A stretch of 49,030 bases of DNA, from NCBI RefSeq assembly GCF_000380965.1, contig NZ_KB905586.1, positions 1 to 49,030 of the forward strand, in the 5' to 3' direction. Of the stretch, positions 42,310 through 49,030 are shown one piece after another. The DNA comes from Paenibacillus ginsengihumi DSM 21568. GTDB taxonomy: Bacteria; Bacillota; Bacilli; Paenibacillales; NBRC-103111. The number at the start of each line of letters is the position of its first letter. Positions within the stretch are counted from its first letter, which is position 1. Below the pieces are notes generated by a model. It saw nothing but the letters and a program-made list of their open reading frames with translations. It made no database searches and had not been told where the DNA came from. The position numbers were made by a program, and so were the translations under genes.

Positions 42310-43470
42310 ATGAAAATTATCGATGTGATCACGACGCCTGTGTTGATTCCGTTCAAGAAGCCTGCGAAATGGTCTGGCGGCACGCGTAGAAATGCGCCTG
42401 CGCTCATCATCCAGCTGAAAACGGACGAAGGCTTGATCGGATACGGCGAATGCGTCGGCCCGACGATTCCGACCATTCAAACCGTCGTCGAGAAAGAATT
42501 CAAGCCCTTCTTGATCGGCAAAGATCCTATGCAAACCGAATTGATCCTGCACCAACTGGAAGAGTATATTTTGAATTGGTCTCAAATCGGCTATTACGCT
42601 CTCGCCGGCATCGATATCGCGCTGCTGGATCTCAAGGCGAAAATATTGAATACGCCGCTGTATAATCTTCTTGGCGGACTTTATAGAGAGGAGGTTCGTT
42701 TCGCGGGCTACTTATTCATCGACGATCCTCTTGTCAATGCCAAGGAAGCGGAAGCGTTGGCGGCTCAAGGATACGACGAGATCAAGATCAAGGTAGGCCG
42801 CGAGGTGGACTACGACACGCAGCGAATCAAAGAAATTCGCCGAGCCGTCGGCCCGCATGTCAAGTTGAGAATCGACGCCAATCAAATCTGGAGCGTGCCG
42901 ACGGCCATCCGCGCGATCAAGCAAATGGCGGAATACGACCTGCAGCTGGTCGAGCAGCCGGTGCCGTATTACGATATCGACGGGTTGGCCGCAGTCAGCC
43001 GCGCCGTGCCGGTCCCGATCACGGCAGACGAATCCTGCACCAATTTCGATTCGGCGCTCAAGCTGATCGAGAAGGGGGCCGTATCGGCGTTCACCGTGTA
43101 CCCGTCCGAGGCAGGCGGCTTGTTGAAAGCGAAGCAAATTGTTGAGCTGGCCAACAGCTACGGAATATGGTGCGTGACGGGGTCCTGGGCCGAAACCGGT
43201 ATCGCGACCATGGCCAATGCCCATCTCATTGCCTCCTCCCGCAACTTTGTCTTTGCCAGCGATACTCATTACGAATGGTACTCCTCGGATGTGCTGCGCA
43301 GCAGACTGCAGTTCGCGAACGGGAAATTGTCCATGACGGAACAGCCCGGCCTCGGCATCGAGCTTGCTCCCGACTTTAACGGGCTGGCCAAACAAGAGAT
43401 CCGGGAGATGGTGTTCTATGATGACGAGTCGGCGACGGCGTATCAGCCGCGCATCGGCATGATCCTTTAA
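42310..43470 (+). CDS. enolase-superfamily enzyme, MLE-like, with altered active site
   Basis: A 386-residue mandelate racemase/muconate lactonising enzyme family protein. The capping domain is followed by the barrel with KIKVG (Lys159, Lys161), metal ligands Asp189 (RIDANQ), Glu215 (VEQPVP) and Asp240 (ITADES). In the MLE subgroup a second catalytic Lys lies 24 residues after the last ligand; here that position is Tyr264 (FTVYPSEAGG). Racemase-type two-base chemistry is therefore unlikely in its standard form, and dehydration or cycloisomerisation with one base is possible. AAAGGAGC precedes the ATG. It is first in an operon with an alcohol dehydrogenase. Confidence 0.82.
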   Translation: MKIIDVITTPVLIPFKKPAKWSGGTRRNAPALIIQLKTDEGLIGYGECVGPTIPTIQTVVEKEFKPFLIGKDPMQTELILHQLEEYILNWSQIGYYALAGIDIALLDLKAKILNTPLYNLLGGLYREEVRFAGYLFIDDPLVNAKEAEALAAQGYDEIKIKVGREVDYDTQRIKEIRRAVGPHVKLRIDANQIWSVPTAIRAIKQMAEYDLQLVEQPVPYYDIDGLAAVSRAVPVPITADESCTNFDSALKLIEKGAVSAFTVYPSEAGGLLKAKQIVELANSYGIWCVTGSWAETGIATMANAHLIASSRNFVFASDTHYEWYSSDVLRSRLQFANGKLSMTEQPGLGIELAPDFNGLAKQEIREMVFYDDESATAYQPRIGMIL

Positions 43471-43542
43471 GGATCGGCAGGATGCGGAGTTCGCAGGCGA
43501 CAATGGCTGCAGCCTGAACGATGCGCAGAAAGGTGACAAGCG

Positions 43543-44568
43543 ATGCCCAGAACGATGCAGGCTCTTGTGTGGCACGGTGCCGGCGATTTGCGAATAGAGG
43601 ACGTTCCGGTTCCGCGAATCGGGGCACAGGAAGTGCTGGTGAAGGTGCAGTATGCGGGGATTTGCGCCACCGACCGGGAAATTTTCAACGGACAATATCC
43701 GTTCCCTCCCAGTTACATTTTAGGACATGAAATATTCGGAACGATACACCGGGTTGGTACCGGCGTCGAGCATTTGCAAGCGGGAAACCGGGTCGTGATC
43801 GACCCGGCCATTCCATGCGAGACATGCAGCGCTTGCCGCAGCGGGCGTTCGGAATTTTGCCGGCATTACCGCGAGCTCGGCATCAATGAAGATGGAGGAT
43901 GGGCCCAGTTTGTGAAAGCTCCTGCGCGATGCGTATACCCCATCCCTGATGCGATCAGCGATAGATCCGCGGCGGTGATTGAACCGTTGGTCTGTCCGTT
44001 CGGCGCCGTTCATGCGGCTGGCGTGGAGACCGGGGACCATGTGCTCGTCATCGGCGATGGACCGGCCGCCATGTACTTCGTGCAAATTGCCCGGATGATG
44101 GGGGCGGCATCGGTGTCGGTTTCCTATAAACTGGACTCGCGGATACCGGCCCTGAGACAATGCGGCGCAGCGTATTTTGCCGAAAGCGGCGGCATTCAGG
44201 AGTTGGCCGGTACGAAAGCCGGCCGCGCCCATGGCGGCTTTGATCTTGTCATCGATGCCGTAGGCGGCTCGGAAACGGTCAGGCAAGCCGTCGCCATGGT
44301 GCGAGTCGGCGGGAGAATCATTTTATACGGCTTACAGGAAGCCGAATCGAAGGCTTTTCCGCATCAAGAAGTGATTTTGAAAAATGTAACGATCTATGGC
44401 CGAACCAACGCGCCGACGCTTTGGAACAAAGTATTGGAATGTATAGAACACGGCTTGTTGTCGATGGATTTCATTCCCGATCGGGTCGTTGATCCGCATG
44501 AAGTGCCTAAGCTGCTGGCAAAGCCGCAATGGCCATGGTTGAAATGTGTGGTACAATGGAATGGATAG
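43543..44568 (+). CDS. zinc-dependent medium-chain alcohol/polyol dehydrogenase
   Basis: A 341-residue MDR dehydrogenase. Catalytic zinc ligands are Cys in GICATD and His in LGHEI; a structural zinc is held by CETCSACRSGRSEFC (four Cys). The Rossmann domain has VLVIGDGPAAM, with GDGPA in place of the usual GxGxxG, and VSYKLDSR after it. It resembles threonine and polyol dehydrogenases and would oxidise a hydroxyl of the enolase product. AAAGGTGA precedes the ATG, 72 bp after the upstream gene. Confidence 0.85.
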   Translation: MPRTMQALVWHGAGDLRIEDVPVPRIGAQEVLVKVQYAGICATDREIFNGQYPFPPSYILGHEIFGTIHRVGTGVEHLQAGNRVVIDPAIPCETCSACRSGRSEFCRHYRELGINEDGGWAQFVKAPARCVYPIPDAISDRSAAVIEPLVCPFGAVHAAGVETGDHVLVIGDGPAAMYFVQIARMMGAASVSVSYKLDSRIPALRQCGAAYFAESGGIQELAGTKAGRAHGGFDLVIDAVGGSETVRQAVAMVRVGGRIILYGLQEAESKAFPHQEVILKNVTIYGRTNAPTLWNKVLECIEHGLLSMDFIPDRVVDPHEVPKLLAKPQWPWLKCVVQWNG

Positions 44569-44619
44569 ACTCTTGTGACGGGCAATCGCCCATCATCGGC
44601 CGTTGACCTGAGGTATTGC
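44564..44619 (+). repeat. dispersed palindromic repeat, copy E
   Basis: A divergent 56-bp copy, GATAGACTCTTGTGACGG ... CATCATCGGCCGTTGACCTG, matching copy B at most positions. It begins at the stop codon of the dehydrogenase gene. Confidence 0.6.
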
Positions 44620-44662
44620 ACATTCGCCGCCGGATTTTGTTTCGACAGGGAGGCAGACGAGG

Positions 44663-45409
44663 ATGACAGAACCGAACGTATATATTGGAGGAAAAGCAAC
44701 CAACGTCAAATGCGTTGCATTCGATAAAGACGGCACGCTGTTCGATGCGGCCTGCTTTTGGCGCTATATCGATCGTTTGCGGCAAGAGGAATTCGTAGCC
44801 AGGGTGGGGAGCGAGCATCGGCAATCATGGAGCCGTCTGATGGGGCTCACCGACCAATCGATCGATCATCAGGGCGTGCTGGCTGTCGCGACGACGGCGG
44901 AAGAAATCACCATAACCGCCGGTCTGATATACCAGTTGAAAGGCTGGCCGTGGGTCCAGTGCAAGCAGCTGGCGGAGGAAATATTCAGAGAAGCCGATAA
45001 GAACATGGAGCTCGATCAAGCGTTCCGCCGGGCGGAGGGAGCCCCGGAAGTTATTCATGCGCTCAAGGAAGCGGGGATTTATGCCGGCATTGTCACCTCC
45101 GATGCGCTCCCGCGTACGCAAGCCTGCATGCGCCTGCTGGATGTTGCCGACCGGCTCGATTTCATCATTACGCCGGAACAGGTCGAGAACGGGAAGCCGG
45201 CCCCGGATATGGTTCATGCCGTGTGCGACAGGCTGGATATCGCGCCGTCCGACATTGCGGTCGTCGGCGATTCTTTGGTCGATCTGAGGATGGCCAAGGC
45301 AGCCGGAAGCCTGGCGGTCGGCATCGTCACCTATGAAGGGTCGGCCGAAGCGCTGGCTCCGGAAGCGGATATATTGATCCGCTCGCTCGGCGAAATACGC
45401 GTTGGTTGA
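44663..45409 (+). CDS. HAD-superfamily phosphatase
   Basis: A 248-residue hydrolase with the four HAD motifs: FDKDGTLFD (nucleophile Asp21, with DxDGT), VTSD, a Lys in ENGKPAPD, and VVGDSLVDLRMAKAAG. A helical cap lies between motifs I and II, as in phosphoglycolate phosphatases. It would remove phosphate from a small sugar phosphate. It lies 94 bp after the dehydrogenase, across a repeat, so shared transcription is probable but not certain. AGGGAGGCAGACGAGG precedes the ATG. Confidence 0.85.
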   Translation: MTEPNVYIGGKATNVKCVAFDKDGTLFDAACFWRYIDRLRQEEFVARVGSEHRQSWSRLMGLTDQSIDHQGVLAVATTAEEITITAGLIYQLKGWPWVQCKQLAEEIFREADKNMELDQAFRRAEGAPEVIHALKEAGIYAGIVTSDALPRTQACMRLLDVADRLDFIITPEQVENGKPAPDMVHAVCDRLDIAPSDIAVVGDSLVDLRMAKAAGSLAVGIVTYEGSAEALAPEADILIRSLGEIRVG

Positions 45410-45428
45410 CATGCGTCATCCAGGCCAG

Positions 45429-45484
45429 GATAAGCGCCGATGACGAACCAACCTCTCGTCATCGGTCGTCGCCTGTGGTGTTGA
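45429..45484 (+). repeat. dispersed palindromic repeat, copy C
   Basis: A 56-bp copy whose arms CCGATGACGA and TCGTCATCGG give a perfect 10-bp stem, the most symmetrical copy. It lies between convergent genes, just before a terminator. Confidence 0.75.
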
Positions 45485-45496
45485 TAAAACTATCCT

Positions 45497-45542
45497 AAGA
45501 CTGCTTTGCGGCGCTCTGCCGAGAGCAGTCTTTTCATATTCG
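45497..45542. terminator. bidirectional terminator
   Basis: AAGACTGCT (45497-45505) and AGCAGTCTT (45534-45542) form a 9-bp stem, with TTTTC on the plus side; it lies between the HAD gene and the second GntR gene. Confidence 0.7.
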
Positions 45543-45543
45543 C

Positions 45544-46161
45544 CTATCGCCGGCCCAAATGCAAATAAAAATCGAGGTCCGCCTGCAAATGCTCCTGCAT
45601 CAGCCGTTCGGCCCTGGCTGCGTCGCGGGCGCGGATCGCATCCAGAATGCTCTGGTGCTCGTCGATGAGGAACGGGCGCTTGTAGTAGACGACCGCCTTG
45701 CGGAACAAGTAAATGATGGACTGCATGCGGTCGATAATGCTCACGATTTCGGGATTGCGGCTGGACTGCACGATCAGGTCGTGAAACTCCTTGTTTGCCA
45801 GCATCGTCTCTTGATCGTCGCCTTTGCGGGCGATATCGATGCACTGCTGCAGCCTGCCCAATGTCGCTTCATCCATATAAGAAGCGGCGCAGCGCGCGGC
45901 GAAGCCCTCCAATAAAATACGCACCTGGAAAATATGCCGCAGCTCCTCGTCGGTCGGATTGACTACGCGCTTCTTCTTGATCAGCCCTTCCTGCTCCAAC
46001 CTCCGGATCGATTCCCTGACCGGGGTGCGGCTTACTCCCATTTCCGCGGCCAAACGCTCCTCCACCAGCTTCATGCCGGCCGGCAGCTCGCCGTTTAATA
46101 TTTTATCGCGAATCTGCTCATAACAGTGAATATACGCCGCTTGGGGCGATGGTTTGTTCAT
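45544..46161 (-). CDS. GntR-family regulator, FCD type (second)
   Basis: A 205-residue regulator starting at ATG 46161 (GAAGGAAGGAA upstream); an earlier ATG at 46233 gives a tail lying in a dispersed repeat and is unlikely. Winged helix: YEQIRDKILNGELPAGMKL and AAEMGVSRTPVRESIRRLEQ. The FCD domain has ANKEFHDLIV, IDEHQSILDAI and MQEHLQ, with typical metal-binding residues. It is divergent from the reductase-permease pair and its likely operators are the three TTGTNTNCAA-type sites at 46317-46368. Confidence 0.85.
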   Translation of the reverse strand: MNKPSPQAAYIHCYEQIRDKILNGELPAGMKLVEERLAAEMGVSRTPVRESIRRLEQEGLIKKKRVVNPTDEELRHIFQVRILLEGFAARCAASYMDEATLGRLQQCIDIARKGDDQETMLANKEFHDLIVQSSRNPEIVSIIDRMQSIIYLFRKAVVYYKRPFLIDEHQSILDAIRARDAARAERLMQEHLQADLDFYLHLGRR

Positions 46162-46203
46162 TTCGACGTTCCTTCCTTCGCTGCTCGCCGGAGTCCGGTT
46201 AAT

Positions 46204-46266
46204 CTCAATACCGCAGGTGACGACCGATGACAAAACGAAAGGAATCGCTCGTCGTAGGCGTCTATT
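46204..46266 (-). repeat. dispersed palindromic repeat, copy D
   Basis: A 63-bp copy in reverse orientation: its complement reads AATAGACGCCTACGACGA ... TGTCATCGGTCGTCACC. Located just upstream of the second GntR gene. Confidence 0.7.
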
Positions 46267-46316
46267 CTTAAATTATAAGGCGAAAGATCAGGCGTTCCAA
46301 GTGGTTATTTTCAAAG

Positions 46317-46368
46317 TTGTATTCAATTTCGATAAAATTGTATACAAATTTAAAGTTTTTGTGTACAA
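46317..46368. promoter_or_regulatory. three GntR operators at 21-bp spacing
   Basis: TTGTATTCAA (46317-46326), TTGTATACAA (46338-46347, perfect palindrome) and TTGTGTACAA (46359-46368) have centres exactly 21 bp apart, two helical turns. TACAAT (46364-46369) could be the -10 box of the reductase gene, overlapped by the third site. A further palindrome TGTGATCACA lies at 46375-46384. Confidence 0.75.
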
Positions 46369-46416
46369 TATGATTGTGATCACAGTTCAATATTGACATA
46401 CCGGGAGGAACGACAA

Positions 46417-47307
46417 ATGAAAATAGGCTTTATTGGCCTAGGCATCATGGGAAAACCGATGGCCAAAAACTTGCTCAAGCATGGATACGCTGTCATCGTC
46501 AACGATATCAATGAGCAGTCCGTCGGCGAGCTGGTGCAGGCTGGCGCGGCAAGCGAAGTCTCTCCGCAAGCGGTTGCCCGTGAAAGCGATATTATGATTA
46601 CAATGCTGCCTAATAACGAGATTGTCCGCAGTGTCATTCTCGGCGATAACGGCATTGCGCAAGGCGCAAAATCCGGGTCGGTCGTCGTGGACATGAGCTC
46701 GACGTCTCCCGTCGTGGTGCGGGAAATTGCCGCTCGTTTGCAGGAGCAGGGAATTCCGATGCTGGACGCTCCCGTGAGCGGCGGCGAGCCGAAGGCGATC
46801 GACGGCACGCTTTCGATCATGGTCGGTGGAGACGAAGCGGCATTCGAGCGGGTGAAGCCGGTTTTGGCCTGCATGGGCAAAGACGTTGTCCGGGTCGGCG
46901 CGAGCGGCAGCGGGGCGACCGCCAAGCTGGCGAATCAGATTATCGTCAACGTCAACATTGCCGCGATGTCCGAGGCGCTGGTGCTGGCGGCTAAAGCAGG
47001 CATCGATATCGAAAAAATGTATGAGGCGATTCGCGGCGGCCTGGCGGGAAGCGCCGTCCTCGACGCGAAGGTGCCGATGATCGTGGAACGCAACTTCAAG
47101 GCGGGCGGCCGCATCGACATCAACCTGAAAGATTTGACGAACGTCATGGAAACGGCCGAATCGCTCGCGGTTCCGCTTCCGCTGACCGCTCATGTCAAGC
47201 ATGTTTTCGAGACGCTCAAGGAAGCCGGCAAGCAGGCGGATGACCACTGCGGCGTGGTGCAATACTATGAAAACTTGGCCGGCACGATTGTCCAGAAAAG
47301 CCGCTAA
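46417..47307 (+). CDS. garR: 2-hydroxy-3-oxopropionate (tartronate semialdehyde) reductase-like
   Basis: A 296-residue beta-hydroxyacid dehydrogenase. The NAD motif is FIGLGIMGKPMAKNLL, the substrate motif DAPVSGGEPKAIDGTL and the catalytic lysine is Lys170 in GATAKLANQI. Sequence and length fit GarR/GlxR enzymes, which reduce tartronate semialdehyde to glycerate in galactarate, glucarate or glyoxylate use; other 3-hydroxyacids are possible. ATG 46417 follows GGGAGGAA. It is co-transcribed with the permease gene 55 bp downstream. Confidence 0.82.
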   Translation: MKIGFIGLGIMGKPMAKNLLKHGYAVIVNDINEQSVGELVQAGAASEVSPQAVARESDIMITMLPNNEIVRSVILGDNGIAQGAKSGSVVVDMSSTSPVVVREIAARLQEQGIPMLDAPVSGGEPKAIDGTLSIMVGGDEAAFERVKPVLACMGKDVVRVGASGSGATAKLANQIIVNVNIAAMSEALVLAAKAGIDIEKMYEAIRGGLAGSAVLDAKVPMIVERNFKAGGRIDINLKDLTNVMETAESLAVPLPLTAHVKHVFETLKEAGKQADDHCGVVQYYENLAGTIVQKSR

Positions 47308-47362
47308 TATCCCGCGCCGGTCAATTGCAAAATCTATTCACACCATATTGGGGGAAACATAA

Positions 47363-48706
47363 ATGCTGACAGGTCCTATGCTTATGGTTGTATTCCTTAT
47401 CGCATTGGCCTTCTTGTTCCTGCTCATTATCAAGTGGAAGGTCGAGCCTTTTCTGGCTCTCACCTTCATCGCCTTCGGCACGGCGATCGCCATCGGCATG
47501 CCGCTGAAGGAGGTGCCGGGCGTCGTCACCGCCGGATTCGGCAATACGCTGACCGGCGTCGGCATATTGATCGGGCTTGGCGTCATTTTCGGACAGTTTC
47601 TCGGAGCATCGGGCGCTGTCGAGAAAATTGCCGTGGCGCTGCTGAAGCTGTTCGGCATCAAGAAATCGCCGGCGGGCCTCGCCATAACCGGCACGGTTGT
47701 ATCGATACCGGTCTTTTTCGACGCGGCCTTCGTCATCCTGAGCGGTCTGCTCAAGAGTCTGGCCACCCGTACGGGGATCGCAGTGATGACCTTTGTAACC
47801 GCTCTCGGCATCGGCCTGATTACATCGCACAACATGATTGCGCCGACGCCGGGACCGCTGGTGGTGGCGGAGAATACGGGGGCCGATCTCGGGCTGTTCA
47901 TCTTGTACGGCATCATCTGCGCAATTCCCGCGACGCTCGTCGGCGGCTACCTGTACGGCATGTTCATCGGCAGACGCGTTCAGGCGAATGTCGATAAGGA
48001 GGAGCAGCCGGCGGCAGAGCCGAATTCCGCGCGCAAAGAGATCAGCACGACGCTGTCGTTCGGCATGCTGCTGCTGCCGATCGTGCTGATCCTCGCCAAT
48101 ACGGTGAGCAAAATGCTGTTCCCGGGTACGGCGATCCAGACGTTCTTCGAGTTCGTCGGCGACAAAAATATTGCGCTGCTGATCAGCGTGCTTGCCGCCG
48201 TTATATTCCTCAAGCCGTACATTGCGGAAAAGTACAGCGATCTGTACAACGAGGCGATCAGCTCGGCCGGCATGATTATTCTCATCACCGGAGCGGGCGG
48301 GGCGTTCGGGGCCGTTATTAACAAGAGCGGCATCGGCGACTACCTGATTGAAACGATGCAAGGCTGGAGCATTCCGGTACTGCTCCTGGCGTTTATTTTC
48401 TCGCAAATTTTGCGCGCGTCCCTCGGCTCCTCGACGGTGGCGCTGGTTACGACCTCCAGCATTATGGGGCCGCTCGTCGCCGATTTGGGCGTGTCGCCGA
48501 TTTTGCTTGGACTGGCCATCTGCGCCGGCGGCATCGGTCTGTCGCTGCCGAACGATTCCGGCTTCTGGGTCGTCAACCGGTTCGGCAAGCTGACGATCAC
48601 GGAGACGCTGCGGGTGTGGACGTTGGGCGGCTTTATCGCCGGTCTGTCCGCGCTGGCGGCAGTGTATGTGCTGAGCCTGTTCAGCGGTATTTTGCCGGGG
48701 CTGTAA
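47363..48706 (+). CDS. GntP-family sugar-acid permease
   Basis: A 447-residue membrane protein with about 12-14 hydrophobic segments and GntP family motifs GFGNTLTGVGILIGLGVIFG, VVSIPVFFDAAFVIL, LITSHNMIAPTPGPL, GAGGAFGAVINKSGIG, LRASLGSSTVALVTTSS and LSLPNDSGFW. It imports gluconate or related sugar acids with protons and would supply the GarR-like reductase pathway. GGGGGAAAC precedes the ATG. Confidence 0.9.
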   Translation: MLTGPMLMVVFLIALAFLFLLIIKWKVEPFLALTFIAFGTAIAIGMPLKEVPGVVTAGFGNTLTGVGILIGLGVIFGQFLGASGAVEKIAVALLKLFGIKKSPAGLAITGTVVSIPVFFDAAFVILSGLLKSLATRTGIAVMTFVTALGIGLITSHNMIAPTPGPLVVAENTGADLGLFILYGIICAIPATLVGGYLYGMFIGRRVQANVDKEEQPAAEPNSARKEISTTLSFGMLLLPIVLILANTVSKMLFPGTAIQTFFEFVGDKNIALLISVLAAVIFLKPYIAEKYSDLYNEAISSAGMIILITGAGGAFGAVINKSGIGDYLIETMQGWSIPVLLLAFIFSQILRASLGSSTVALVTTSSIMGPLVADLGVSPILLGLAICAGGIGLSLPNDSGFWVVNRFGKLTITETLRVWTLGGFIAGLSALAAVYVLSLFSGILPGL

Positions 48707-48716
48707 AGAAACGTCC

Positions 48717-48990
48717 GGCACCATCAGAAGATGAAAATGGGCCGCGGGACCGGGGCTATTTCCACGAGAGCCAGCAAATGTTGTATTTTGTACAACAAAA
48801 ATGGGGGGATAACCCCTATTTGCGGCTCAATGTTGTAAAAAGTGCAACAATTTGGGCGATATTCCCGGATTTGAAGCCGACCGCTCCTAAATTGTTGCAC
48901 AAAATACAACATTCTCCTTCTTCTGGGGCGAAGAGGACAGTAAATGTTGCATTTTTTGCAAGATTTGTTGTCTCATGTGCCCGGTGTAGC
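48717..48990 (-). repeat. long dispersed intergenic repeat, copy 2 (inverted)
   Basis: The reverse complement aligns with 32785-33062 over about 275 bp, sharing TACAACATTGAGCCGC, TTGTTGTACAAAATACAACA and CCCATTTTCATCTTCTGATG. It fills the 324-bp non-coding end of the window after the permease gene. The last 12 bases (49019-49030, TTTTCAAGATAG) match the start of palindromic copy B, so another copy may continue outside. Confidence 0.75.
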
Positions 48991-49030
48991 CCTGGGAGGG
49001 GCCGCGGGCCTTGCGTTATTTTCAAGATAG

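Noticed and set aside
47321..48724. 467-codon minus-strand frame opposite the GntP gene
   Set aside because: The plus strand encodes a full GntP permease with all motifs; the antisense product is a Gln/Arg/His-rich shadow.

Overview
The window looks like a chromosomal segment of a plant- or soil-associated Paenibacillus-type Firmicute (family Paenibacillaceae). Reasons: strong Shine-Dalgarno sites with frequent TTG/GTG starts, sigma-A promoters, a Paenibacillus-type 'bh protein', a Bce-type peptide-resistance module, LplA/LplB/YtcP-type sugar ABC systems with a membrane-bound AraC sensor, and dispersed intergenic repeats. No rRNA, tRNA, CRISPR array or intact insertion sequence was seen. The assignment is inference; no search was run.

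Left end (1-5.4 kb): a type III toxin-antitoxin locus (sigma-A promoter, three 39-bp toxI RNA repeats, attenuating terminator, toxN), a DUF6572 gene, an aldo/keto reductase relic, and an rbsACB ribose ABC transporter without rbsR, rbsK or rbsD.

Centre-left (5.6-18.3 kb) holds the most interesting system. Three transcription units share the palindrome TTACA-NN-TGTAA, always as a pair 19 bp apart next to a TTGACA-N18 promoter. They are (i) a four-gene 2-oxo/acetoin dehydrogenase-type complex (E1 alpha, E1 beta, E2, E3), (ii) a DRL-like (DXR-like, COG4091-type) NAD(P) oxidoreductase with a SAF domain, followed by a SorC-family regulator, and (iii) a glucitol-type PTS (gutM, IIC, IIBC, IIA) with its own enzyme I and HPr. 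No sorbitol-6-phosphate dehydrogenase is present. My hypothesis is a pathway for 2-C-methyl-D-erythritol: PTS uptake to 2-C-methylerythritol 4-phosphate (MEP), DRL run in reverse to 1-deoxyxylulose 5-phosphate (DXP), then acetoin-type cleavage of DXP to glyceraldehyde 3-phosphate and acetyl-CoA.

Middle (18.3-33.4 kb): the bh protein gene; a BceAB-RS-like antimicrobial-peptide sensing and resistance module; an AraC-type membrane sensor with a carbohydrate ABC transporter (binding protein and two permeases), a TIM-barrel isomerase/epimerase and an unrecognised probable alpha/alpha-barrel enzyme; then a repeat-rich intergenic region.

Right (33.4-49 kb): an autoregulated PadR regulator; an amino-acid ABC transporter (minus strand) divergent from a sugar ABC transporter plus LmbE/PIG-L deacetylase; a GntR regulator divergent from an enolase-superfamily enzyme, a zinc alcohol dehydrogenase and a HAD phosphatase. 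These share a TTGT-NN-ACAA operator. Last comes a second GntR regulator divergent from a GarR-like reductase and a GntP-type permease, with three operators at exact 21-bp spacing. Two repeat families (about 56-bp palindromic elements and an about 275-bp element in inverted orientation) are scattered through the window.
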